Assembly (NCBI GenBank): GCA_002372465.1
Contig: DFGW01000105.1
Location: 1 to 24,434 of the forward strand
Origin: Butyrivibrio sp. UBA3740
Lineage (GTDB): Bacteria > Bacillota > Clostridia > Lachnospirales > Lachnospiraceae
Direction of reading: 5' to 3'
Length of the DNA stretch: 24,434 bases
Shown in pieces: positions 8,709 through 16,812 of this stretch. Numbering within the stretch: position 1 is the first letter of the stretch; each line of letters starts with the position of its first letter. The translations under genes and the position numbers were made by a program. The notes below the pieces were generated by a model. That model was not told the DNA's origin and ran no database searches. It was given only the letters and a program-made list of their open reading frames with translations.

Positions 8709-9296
8709 ATGAGATACAATCAGAGAATTTTTCTTTATCTTTTTGCATTCTATATTGTGGTGGCTGTAGGATCGCTTTTCCTGCTTAACGGCAAGGGATC
8801 GGTATTCAACAGGACCAATAAATCCATGGGAGCACAGACAGCGGTCCTTTCTGAGACACCTGTAGGAACTCCCGAGCCTGACCCTGTGGTGGATCAGGTG
8901 GTAAGTGCAATTACAGAGGAACCGGAGCCGGAGCCTGAACCTGTTCCGGAACCGGAACCCGAGCCTGAACCGGAGCCGGAACCTGAACCGGTGGAAGAGA
9001 CGCCGGCCCTTAGGTATTTTACTTTTGTCGTAAATACCGAGAGCGTCAGGCTCAATATGAGGACCGAACCTTCTGAGAGCGCTACCATAGTTAACAAGCT
9101 TTCAAAGGGCACAAAGGGGTACGTTCTCCTTCCGGGAAATTTATGGTGCTATGTGACCACTGAAGATGGCAGGATCGGTTATTGTTCCACCGAGTATCTT
9201 AAGTGTACCGAGGTTACTAAGGAAGATTACCCTGAACAGTATCAGGATATGGTGGCTGCTCCTACTGAGGAGCTTTCAGAGCAGTTTGGGAATTAA
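8709..9296 (+). CDS. Single-pass membrane protein with Pro-Glu spacer and SH3b domain
   Basis: ATG 8709 follows GGGGGTGG at suitable spacing; the in-frame GTG at 8703 lies inside that SD and is less likely. The product is 195 residues. One transmembrane helix (about 7-26) is followed by a short linker, a Glu-Pro repeat tract (71-94) and a bacterial SH3 domain (about 102-165, with SVRLNMRTEPSE and a GRIGYCSTEYL strand). Bacterial SH3 domains usually bind peptidoglycan or cross-bridges, and Pro-Glu tracts make stiff spacers that cross the wall. Expected topology: cytoplasmic N-terminus, outside SH3b domain. In this operon it may anchor or orient the injection system at the cell wall (inference). 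Confidence 0.82.
   Translation: MRYNQRIFLYLFAFYIVVAVGSLFLLNGKGSVFNRTNKSMGAQTAVLSETPVGTPEPDPVVDQVVSAITEEPEPEPEPVPEPEPEPEPEPEPEPVEETPALRYFTFVVNTESVRLNMRTEPSESATIVNKLSKGTKGYVLLPGNLWCYVTTEDGRIGYCSTEYLKCTEVTKEDYPEQYQDMVAAPTEELSEQFGN
8919..8990 (+). repeat. Pro-Glu repeat tract in the SH3b protein gene
   Basis: Twenty-four codons give eleven Glu-Pro dipeptides plus one Val-Pro, written with varying GAA/GAG and CCG/CCT/CCC codons. The mixed codons argue for selection on the protein rather than simple DNA slippage. It links the membrane helix to the SH3b domain. Confidence 0.9.
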
Positions 9297-9299
9297 ACT

Positions 9300-9533
9300 A
9301 TGAGAGATTATCTTGATGATAAAAGAGCTAAAAAGAATCAGGATGAAGAGAAAAATAAGAAAGTTCCCAGATATGATCCCGACGAGGAAGAAGAGACTTA
9401 CATGTACGACATAAGAAAGCCCGCCGAGTTCATAAATGAGGGAAAGAACGGAGTTTTTGACATTACCAAGCAGACGGGGATCAATTCTGCCAGCAGTGTT
9501 TTTGATAGAGGATCTACCTTTAAGACCAGTTAA
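9300..9533 (+). CDS. Small acidic/charged hypothetical protein
   Basis: This 77-residue protein starts 3 bases after the SH3b stop. No known domain is recognised. The first 35 residues are almost entirely Lys, Asp, Glu and Arg, including DPDEEEETYMYD. The second half (FINEGKNGVFDITKQTGIN, then SSVFDRGS) is less charged and could hold a short binding motif. There is no signal peptide or membrane segment. It stands between the SH3b membrane protein and the AAA+ ATPase, so an adaptor role is possible, but nothing in the sequence proves it. It is believed real because its spacing and codon use match its neighbours. Confidence 0.65.
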   Translation: MRDYLDDKRAKKNQDEEKNKKVPRYDPDEEEETYMYDIRKPAEFINEGKNGVFDITKQTGINSASSVFDRGSTFKTS

Positions 9534-9556
9534 GCAGAAAGGGAAACAAGCGGCTA

Positions 9557-12010
9557 ATGGGAAGCTTTGACGAAAGTAATAACAATAAGCCCTTTAGAGA
9601 CTACAACGAATACATGCAGTATGTATTTGACTGCGTTAACGGATGTCTCGATGCATATATCTCCAAGATGAAGGTCACCTTTGCCAACGGCGAAGGAGGC
9701 TATAAAAACGTGCTTTACCCCGATATTGAGCTTGCAGGAGATGCCTGTAAGAACAGACTGGAGGACTCCTACAGACGCAGGGATAAAGGTGAATCAGTAA
9801 GCGTCATTCAGGAAGAGGATGCAGGGAAAAAAGAAGAAGAGAGCAGCGGACCTATCCCTGATCTTTTCGGTGATTTCTTCGGCTCCTCCGGTGATGAGGA
9901 AGCATCAAAGGATGAGGATGAGGACGACGAGGAGATCGACGATGATCTCATGAAGCTTCTCGGTAATTTTGCTGCTGAGAATAACATCGAAGATACTGAT
10001 GCGGTCATTGAAGAAAAAGAGGCAGGGGACATCTGGGAAGAGATCGAGAAAGACACCAGGATTCCTGTTCTTGAAAGACTTCGCGTTATAGATGAAAGAG
10101 CAGAAGCTACACTGGCCCAGGGAATTGAACTTCCCTTCTATGAGCTCTGCAAGCGCCTTAATTTTGAACCTTTTACCAAGTTTTGTTTTGCATGCGGAAT
10201 CCTTTCTTCTACACAGACTGATTACGCCGGCGTTTTCCATATCGTTAATGAGAACAGTTCACTTTCAGCACCAACCATTGAGTCGGCAGCCAAGGTATTT
10301 TTCGGAACAGCCTTCTCAATCACAGGTGCTTACGGTGACATGAGTGCCTGTCTCGAGCAGCTCCTTCCGGTGCTTCCTCTGCAGGTCATGGGCAGTATGC
10401 CCTTCTCAACTGTAGTATCACCTGATAAGAGGATTATCGACTTTTTGTTCGGACGTAATCCTCTTTTGCTTGATGAGAACTATAACAGATTTATCAGCAT
10501 GCTCACTGATGACAAGGAGCTTAACCCCGTTATGGCAAACCAGGGAAGACTGGATGCCATGAAGATCTCCTATGAAGATGGAACAAGGATCTTCTATTAC
10601 TACGGAGACGACGGAAGCGGAAGAAGGTTCTTCGTTAAGCAGTTTTGCAGGGAAAACGGCCTTAAGGCCATTGCCATCAACTGTAAGAAGCTCTTTAACT
10701 ACGACTTCCAGTTTGTAGATAAGGCTCTGTGGTCGGTTACAAGAGAGTGTATCCTTGCAAAGGCCTGCTGTTGTCTGACAGAGTTGACCTACAGGGAAGA
10801 GGAAAAAGAAAAGTTCTTCGGATACATGGACCTGGCTTTCTCCAAGCTGACGGAAAAAAACATCCTTGTATTTGCCATGAGTAAGCTCTTTATAGACTTC
10901 AGAGAAGTTACCAAGATGGACTTTACGGATCTTGAGCTTCCTGCTCCTGACACAGGAGAGAGACTTACCTGCTGGGAGTATTTTGCCAAGGATTTCAACC
11001 TAGCGGAGGATGTGGACCTTCTGGAAATGTCCACCAAGTTCCTGTTTACCGCCGGTAAGATCCATGATGCTCTGGTAAAGGCTAAATCCCTTTCCAACAT
11101 GGATCATGAGGATAAGATATCAAGAGCCAGCCTCTTTAAGGGGTGCAACGCTCAGATGAGTTCGGAGCTTTCACAGAAAGCCAGCCGAGTAGAAGCTAAA
11201 TTCGGATTCGACGACATCGTTATGAATGCTGATCAGAGGGAGACCATCACTCATGCGATCGAGCAGATGACCTACAGAAAACAGGTCTATGAATCCTGGG
11301 ATTATACCAAGAAATACCCTTACGGTCGTGGACTTACTGTTCTTTTGTTCGGTGCTCCCGGTACCGGTAAATCCATGATGGCGCAGGTTATAGCCCACGA
11401 GCTTAACCTTGAGCTCTACCGTGTAGATATTTCCAAGGTTGTAGATAAGTACGTCGGTGAGACTGAGAAATCCCTTTCCATGATATTCAGGGAAGCCAAG
11501 AAGTGTAACGTCGTACTGTTCTTCGACGAGTGTGATACCATTTTCGCTAAACGTTCCGACGACGGAGGTTCCAACCAGGCCTCTGCCAACAACAAGACAG
11601 CTCTTTTGCTTCAGGAAATGGAAGCTTACGACGGTGTCTGCGTGCTGGCCACCAACTACAAGCACAACATTGACCCCGCTTTCTTCAGACGTATGAAGTA
11701 TATCGTTGAGTTCCAGTTCCCGAACGTGGATACAAGAGAAATGCTCTGGAGGACCACAATTCCCAAGGGAACACCTCTTGCAGAGGATGTGGATATCAGA
11801 TTCCTTGCAGAGAAGTTCGAGTTTGCAGGTGGTAATATCAAGAACTGCATCCTGAACGCGGCCTTCCTGGCAGCCGCCGATCCGGAGGCTAACGGAGAGG
11901 TACACATGAAGCATTACCTTAACGCTATCAAGTACGAGTTTGTAAAGGTAGGTAAGGTATTCACCAAGGCCGATTTCGAACCGTATGCAGAAGAAGTAGG
12001 TCTTGCATAA
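9557..12010 (+). CDS. eCIS-type AAA+ ATPase (Afp15-like) with degenerate first AAA domain
   Basis: This is an 817-residue protein. The C-terminal AAA+ domain is intact: Walker A GAPGTGKS at 599-606, a DKYVGETEKSL stretch, Walker B with FFDE at 655-658, sensor LATNYKHNID and Arg711/Arg712 in the AFFRR finger. This matches the CDC48-like ATPase found in nearly every extracellular CIS cluster (Afp15/PVC15). An earlier degenerate P-loop, GDDGSGRR at 350-357, has Arg in place of both the Lys and the Ser/Thr, so the first AAA module probably cannot hydrolyse ATP. The N-terminal region carries an acidic, probably disordered segment (about 111-132). The family is proposed to act in particle assembly or release. 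It is placed after the accessory module rather than next to the baseplate genes. Confidence 0.9.
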   Translation: MGSFDESNNNKPFRDYNEYMQYVFDCVNGCLDAYISKMKVTFANGEGGYKNVLYPDIELAGDACKNRLEDSYRRRDKGESVSVIQEEDAGKKEEESSGPIPDLFGDFFGSSGDEEASKDEDEDDEEIDDDLMKLLGNFAAENNIEDTDAVIEEKEAGDIWEEIEKDTRIPVLERLRVIDERAEATLAQGIELPFYELCKRLNFEPFTKFCFACGILSSTQTDYAGVFHIVNENSSLSAPTIESAAKVFFGTAFSITGAYGDMSACLEQLLPVLPLQVMGSMPFSTVVSPDKRIIDFLFGRNPLLLDENYNRFISMLTDDKELNPVMANQGRLDAMKISYEDGTRIFYYYGDDGSGRRFFVKQFCRENGLKAIAINCKKLFNYDFQFVDKALWSVTRECILAKACCCLTELTYREEEKEKFFGYMDLAFSKLTEKNILVFAMSKLFIDFREVTKMDFTDLELPAPDTGERLTCWEYFAKDFNLAEDVDLLEMSTKFLFTAGKIHDALVKAKSLSNMDHEDKISRASLFKGCNAQMSSELSQKASRVEAKFGFDDIVMNADQRETITHAIEQMTYRKQVYESWDYTKKYPYGRGLTVLLFGAPGTGKSMMAQVIAHELNLELYRVDISKVVDKYVGETEKSLSMIFREAKKCNVVLFFDECDTIFAKRSDDGGSNQASANNKTALLLQEMEAYDGVCVLATNYKHNIDPAFFRRMKYIVEFQFPNVDTREMLWRTTIPKGTPLAEDVDIRFLAEKFEFAGGNIKNCILNAAFLAAADPEANGEVHMKHYLNAIKYEFVKVGKVFTKADFEPYAEEVGLA

Positions 12011-12144
12011 ATAAGATTTGATCCGGCTGCTGAAGGGCGGGGGGTGACCGTCATCAGCAGCCATATGGATAAATGTCAGTCTGCCGGATGGCTGGCGGCT
12101 TTGAAAAAAGTTTGTGATCTCTATCCGGAATGAGGGGAAGTATT
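12011..12144. promoter_or_regulatory. Intergenic leader with two inverted repeats
   Basis: This 134-base gap is the largest inside the plus-strand gene train. It holds a perfect 9-bp inverted repeat (GGCTGCTGA at 12025-12033, TCAGCAGCC at 12054-12062, 20-base loop). A second, weaker one is CCGGAT at 12084-12089 with ATCCGG at 12123-12128, and a nested CTTT/AAAG pair lies at 12099-12110. Neither is followed by a T-run, so no ordinary terminator is seen. The second structure ends just before the GAGGGG ribosome binding site (12132-12137) of the surface-protein gene and could influence its translation. I matched it to no known riboswitch. A clear promoter was not found. Confidence 0.4.
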
Positions 12145-15100
12145 ATGAAGAACATCAAAAAACAGTTTAAAAATCTTAAGACAGGAGCCAAGAGAGTTTT
12201 TATCGGTGCACTTATCTTGTGCGTGATAACTACTGCTACAGGAATTGGCTCTATATTTGCCTATGCGGATGAATGTGAGCATGAGCTGACTACCGTAGTG
12301 GAAGGTGAAGACGGTTCATCTCAGACAGTCTGCAATATATGTGGTGATACTCTTTCATATACCCCGGCACCGGATCCGGACCCCGAACCGGAGCCTGAAC
12401 CTGATCCCGAACCGGAACCTGAGCCCGAGCCTGAACCGGTTCCGGAACCTGATCCTGAGGTTCCAGCGGACGTAGAACCAGTACCGGACCCTGATCCGGC
12501 TGCTGATCATGTTCACAGCTACGAATGGACCAGCGATGAAATAGGACATACAGGCCTATGCTCCTGCGGAGATACTGTATCCGGCAGTCATGAATTTACC
12601 GAATGGGTAAGGAATGACAACGGAGAACTGGTACGTGTCTGCACCGTCTGCGGATACGTTGAGACTATTGCTGACGACGGAAGAGAACTTCACGAGCACT
12701 CTTATACCTATACTGATAATGGAGATGGCACTCACACCGCCATCTGTGATTGTGGTGACGAAAAAACAGAAGCCCACGTCATGGGTGAATGGAAGAGCGA
12801 CGATTACGGACATCACGTAAGAACCTGTGCCCTTTGCGATTACAAGGAGATAGAGGACTGCGATACTCTGGGGGAAGAGGGAGTATGCTCTGTTTGCGGC
12901 TGGGGTGCTGATGTAGAGGAAGCTTCTTCTAAAAATATCACGAGATCAACGGGGCTTTTGGGACTTTCCCCTGAAGATTACGATGTAGTATATAGCGAAA
13001 ACAATGCGACTTCATTTAGTATACTGTATAAAACACTTCCGGAGCTCAACAAAGGCCTGGTTTACAACAGAAGTGAGCAGGATCTTTTTTCAACCTTAGG
13101 TGAACAGGAATCCGCTACTGTTCTTGCAAGCCGTACTCCCAAAGTAGAGTTTACCGCTACTCCCACATGGTCTTTTACAAAAGCAACCGATGCAGGTGCT
13201 TATAATCCGGTTCTTACAATAAAAACAAAAGAAACAACGTCGGGGGCTACCTTTAACGTTACAACTACAGTTACCTTCCATACGCAGATTAAAAAGGCCA
13301 GCTTTGCAGATGACGTTACTGTTACACCACTTACCAACAGCTATGAGGACCTGAGCGACCCGTCTCCTTACTATACCTTAACCTTTAACGGCAGAAATCT
13401 GGTCAAGGACACGGATTATACTGTTGCAACGGAAGGCTTTTTCGGCGCTGCCGGAAAATCAGGCAAACTTACTTTCACAAGTAAAGATACTGCCAATTTC
13501 ACAGATGAGACTATTACAAAAGAGGTGTTCTGCACCCCTGTTGAGCTTAAGTTTAACGGAGAAACGCAGCAGAAGACAGCCTACTTTAAAAAGCTTGAGA
13601 TAACACCTCCTTCCGGATACCAGTTAAGTCTTGATAATTCAAACTTCACTGATAAGATTGTCCTTGATGAAGTTTGTCAGGACAGGGCAGTTGATCTGTA
13701 TGTAAGAAAGGGTGACAACCCCAATACTTTTATTCAGGAAGTAACCGGTATTTCCATTACTGATGAGCACCTTTTAGAGAATCTGCTCACTACCATGCCG
13801 GAATTCTATGATTCCCTTGATTACAACGGCAAGATTCAGAAGCTTTGCAAGACTGAGCCTGTATTAAACCAGAAATATATCGATCAGTGGGGGCTGTTTA
13901 ATGTCAGATGGGGCTTTTATGAAATAGTAGGTTCCGCTGAAAATCCTATTTTTACCGCTCCTGAAAAGAAGGATATTGGCGAATATAAGTATAAGCTGTT
14001 TGTAAATTATTATTATCAGAGTGAAGGCGGTGCATACGTCAGTACATATGCCGTTGACGATGAGATACATGCACCAAAGATCATAAAATCCATCGACAAC
14101 AAGGAAATAACCTTTACAGCCATGGCAGCGGATTATCAGTCCCTTAATCCTTCCACATGCCCAAGGATTACTGACTATTTCAATGTTAAGGATGGAACTG
14201 CTCAGCTTCAGGCAGGAACTCACTATAATGTAGAAATTGATCCTTCGGTTACAGAGCCCTTTGAGGCGGGATCACAGATAAGTCTTACCTTTACCGGAAT
14301 CACAGCACCTGATGGTGCTTACAATGCATATTACTCGGGAACTGTCACCAAGAAGGTTCCTGTGGGCGATGTTGACGTTAAGCTCGACGGAAAAGCCCAG
14401 GTTGCCAAGTATACAGACGAAGTAACATTTACTGCATCGGGGTATACCATAAGTACGACCCAGGACGGGACATTTGAATCCGAGCTTGTCTATGATACCC
14501 CTTGCGACAACGCTGATCTAACCCTTTACTTCATGAAGACCGGTACCTCCAAGATAGTGAAAAAGACTATTACAAAGCTCACTATAGAGGATACATCCAA
14601 TCTCAAGGTGCTCTATGACGGCAGCGAAAAGATGAAGGCGGCCTACGAGGACTCTGTAAGGATCTCCGCTGAAGGCTTTGGGGTTTCAAGATCCAAGAAT
14701 GGACCTTTCGAAGCTTCAATCGACATATACTATGATGATGCAGAAGGTGCTCAAAATACGCCTGTTCCTGATTTCACACTGTGGTTTGAGAACGAAACCA
14801 CCGGAATGAAGAAAGAAAAGACCATCTCAGGTATCAATCTTTATACAGTTCCGGAAGATGTGACGATCTATTATAACGGCAGCGAGGATCTTGAGGAATG
14901 GTATAAGACAGCCGTTGTCATCACCATGAAGGATGAAAACGGTAAGAAAATAAAGATTTCTGACAAAGAGGACGGCACTTATTCCGCAAGCTACAGACTT
15001 GACGGAAGCGGAACAGTATCAAAGAAGCTTTACTATAAGATTGGCACTACGACTAAGTCTGCTACAGTAGTAGTGGGCATCGACAAGGTTGCTCCTAAAG

Positions 15101-16812
15101 GAAGCCTATCCATTGCCAACGTAGTCAAAAACAACTACGGTGTCAAAGAGGATGCAGTAGCTTATGTAAAGGCTGCCACTAAGGGCTCCATATCATCAGC
15201 TGATGCACTTTCAGGTGTGGACTATGTTCTTTATCTGGTATCAGATAAGTATTATTCTTCATCCTCAGAGCTTATAGCAGCCGTTTCCACATCAAGTGCT
15301 GCCTGGAGAAGCTATAACAGCAGTAACAGACCTACCACTGTAAAGGATAAGAATAACTATATTTACGCAGCCATATATGATAAAGCCGGAAATGTTACAT
15401 ACCTTTCCGTTGGAAGCATTATGTATGACACTGTTGATCCCAAGCTGACAGCTACTACAGTAACCCCTGCCAATGACGGAACCAGTACTATGGTTGGTCT
15501 TGGAGGTAAGGACACCTTAAGCGGAATCAACAGGTTCAAGATGATCTACGAGGAAGTGTCGGAAGGACAGCAGCCCGGAACTCCCGATAAGAGCTATGTA
15601 TTTGATATGGGTACATACATTGCTACCAAGGCCGAAAAAGATGGCGAAGCCGTAGCGTCCCATAAGGTAACAGGGCTTGAGCTCAACAAGACCTATGCCT
15701 TCCACTTTGTTGCTGTAGACAGAGCCGGCAACATCAGTGAGGTTAAGACAGAGGTAGTTAAGGGAAGTGCTGTTGCGGGTGACGAGAGTAACAAGAACCC
15801 TGCAGCCGGTGGCGGCGCTGCAGGTGGCTCAGGAGCTGCCGGTGGATCAGGCGCAGGTTCAGGCGGACTTACGCCTGCTGCTAACGGAATCGCAGGAGGT
15901 GGAAGCTCCAATACACCTAAGGGCTCCGGAGGATCAGGCTCGGGAAGCAAACCTTCAAAGAGTTCAGAGACAGAGCAGTCCAATGCAGACAGGATAGCCA
16001 ATACTCCAATCAACAGGAATCCATATATTGCTGATGCTACAGGAACCACCAAGATAGGTATCAATGAGACCAGCGGATGGGACAAGATCATAAATGAGCT
16101 CAATAAGTCAGATCAGGGGACTCAAATCTCTGTAGAGATGGCAGGATTCTCTAACGTTCCTACAGGTCTTTTCAGCAATCTAAGTAGTCGCCAGGATGTC
16201 AATGTAAGACTTCTGATGGCTGATGACGTTGAGTGGAGCATAGATGGAGCAGACGTTACAAGTGAAGCCTTCAAGGATATTGATCTTGGGGTAAAGCTTG
16301 GAAGCAGGAACATCCCTGTTCCGATCCTTAGTGATGTTACAGGCAGCTATCCTCATGTTGAGTTCTCCATAGCCCATGAAGGTGACCTTGGATTTACAGC
16401 AACCATCGCCATTCCTGTGGGAACTGTCAACAAGGGAATGAATGCCACACTGTATTACTACGATACCGCTGAAAAAGATCTTAAGCCTCAGGGAGCATGT
16501 GTTGTAGATGAGAATGGATTTGCCAGATTCCCTCTGACCCATACCTCAGACTATACCGTAGTAGTAAGTCCAGAAGCACTCCTTTCAAACGCTCCGGCAA
16601 TTGCTACTACCACAGGACTGACAAATACCCTCACCAGCGATGAAATCCTTGACGGTACCAGGATAAGACTTACTGACCTGTTTGGCATTAACCAAAGGGG
16701 CAGATTATGGCTCTTTGTTATAGCTCTTATAAGCGCAGGTCTTTGCATTACAATACTATTCCTTCCTTCGCTTCAACAGGAGAGGGGATATGAAAGAGGA
16801 GAAACGATGTAA
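12145..16812 (+). CDS. Large multidomain surface protein with C-terminal membrane anchor
   Basis: ATG 12145 is preferred over ATG 12130 because GAGGGG (12132-12137) precedes it; the product is 1555 residues. In order: a signal peptide with Lys-rich start, hydrophobic core 18-38 and likely cleavage after AYA (39-41); Cys pairs such as C63/C66 in CNICG; a Pro-Glu/Asp spacer (76-118); three further His/Cys repeats with CxC or CxxC; several beta-rich repeats each opening like 'V.L..DG/YNG' (about 460-980); Ig-like 'YDKAGNVT' and 'VDRAGNIS' modules; a Gly/Ser-rich linker (about 1218-1276); a beta domain; and a C-terminal helix (about 1521-1541) with a short charged tail. No LPXTG motif is present. 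Position between the AAA+ ATPase and the cargo candidate suggests a surface partner of the CIS, but a separate adhesin role is also possible. Confidence 0.8.
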   Translation: MKNIKKQFKNLKTGAKRVFIGALILCVITTATGIGSIFAYADECEHELTTVVEGEDGSSQTVCNICGDTLSYTPAPDPDPEPEPEPDPEPEPEPEPEPVPEPDPEVPADVEPVPDPDPAADHVHSYEWTSDEIGHTGLCSCGDTVSGSHEFTEWVRNDNGELVRVCTVCGYVETIADDGRELHEHSYTYTDNGDGTHTAICDCGDEKTEAHVMGEWKSDDYGHHVRTCALCDYKEIEDCDTLGEEGVCSVCGWGADVEEASSKNITRSTGLLGLSPEDYDVVYSENNATSFSILYKTLPELNKGLVYNRSEQDLFSTLGEQESATVLASRTPKVEFTATPTWSFTKATDAGAYNPVLTIKTKETTSGATFNVTTTVTFHTQIKKASFADDVTVTPLTNSYEDLSDPSPYYTLTFNGRNLVKDTDYTVATEGFFGAAGKSGKLTFTSKDTANFTDETITKEVFCTPVELKFNGETQQKTAYFKKLEITPPSGYQLSLDNSNFTDKIVLDEVCQDRAVDLYVRKGDNPNTFIQEVTGISITDEHLLENLLTTMPEFYDSLDYNGKIQKLCKTEPVLNQKYIDQWGLFNVRWGFYEIVGSAENPIFTAPEKKDIGEYKYKLFVNYYYQSEGGAYVSTYAVDDEIHAPKIIKSIDNKEITFTAMAADYQSLNPSTCPRITDYFNVKDGTAQLQAGTHYNVEIDPSVTEPFEAGSQISLTFTGITAPDGAYNAYYSGTVTKKVPVGDVDVKLDGKAQVAKYTDEVTFTASGYTISTTQDGTFESELVYDTPCDNADLTLYFMKTGTSKIVKKTITKLTIEDTSNLKVLYDGSEKMKAAYEDSVRISAEGFGVSRSKNGPFEASIDIYYDDAEGAQNTPVPDFTLWFENETTGMKKEKTISGINLYTVPEDVTIYYNGSEDLEEWYKTAVVITMKDENGKKIKISDKEDGTYSASYRLDGSGTVSKKLYYKIGTTTKSATVVVGIDKVAPKGSLSIANVVKNNYGVKEDAVAYVKAATKGSISSADALSGVDYVLYLVSDKYYSSSSELIAAVSTSSAAWRSYNSSNRPTTVKDKNNYIYAAIYDKAGNVTYLSVGSIMYDTVDPKLTATTVTPANDGTSTMVGLGGKDTLSGINRFKMIYEEVSEGQQPGTPDKSYVFDMGTYIATKAEKDGEAVASHKVTGLELNKTYAFHFVAVDRAGNISEVKTEVVKGSAVAGDESNKNPAAGGGAAGGSGAAGGSGAGSGGLTPAANGIAGGGSSNTPKGSGGSGSGSKPSKSSETEQSNADRIANTPINRNPYIADATGTTKIGINETSGWDKIINELNKSDQGTQISVEMAGFSNVPTGLFSNLSSRQDVNVRLLMADDVEWSIDGADVTSEAFKDIDLGVKLGSRNIPVPILSDVTGSYPHVEFSIAHEGDLGFTATIAIPVGTVNKGMNATLYYYDTAEKDLKPQGACVVDENGFARFPLTHTSDYTVVVSPEALLSNAPAIATTTGLTNTLTSDEILDGTRIRLTDLFGINQRGRLWLFVIALISAGLCITILFLPSLQQERGYERGETM
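12370..12498 (+). repeat. Pro-Asp/Pro-Glu repeat tract in the surface-protein gene
   Basis: Residues 76-118 are mostly Pro-Asp and Pro-Glu dipeptides with mixed codons. It resembles the tract in the SH3b protein but has more Asp. It lies between Cys-containing repeats near the mature N-terminus, so here it would act as an outer spacer. Confidence 0.88.

Noticed and set aside
8894..9112. Ser-Gly repeat frame on the minus strand
   Set aside because: It is the complement of the Pro-Glu tract, not a gene.
1..12010. Ordinary prophage or R-type tailocin
   Set aside because: Baseplate genes alone would allow it, but the eCIS-type AAA+ ATPase, STAS and ABC genes and the lack of holin, lysin, terminase or capsid genes fit a CIS better. 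Sequence to the left could still change this.
11171..12064. Long minus-strand reading frame of 297 codons opposite the AAA+ ATPase gene
   Set aside because: It lies entirely over a well-matched AAA+ domain and has no recognisable protein pattern; it is an antisense shadow of biased codon use.
12101..12129. Promoter starting at TTGAAA (12101-12106)
   Set aside because: No -10-like element at 16-18 bases downstream.
12011..12144. Cyclic-di-GMP or other known riboswitch upstream of the surface-protein gene
   Set aside because: None of the conserved core sequences of the common riboswitch classes was found by eye.
12020..12506. Fourteen-base direct repeat GATCCGGCTGCTGA at 12020 and 12493
   Set aside because: The second copy is explained by the coding Pro-Asp tract; one pair of this length without flanking features is not evidence of a mobile element.
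15693..16103. Pro/Ala-rich minus-strand frame and its plus-strand alternative
   Set aside because: Both come from the Gly/Ser/Ala-rich linker of the surface protein read in other frames.
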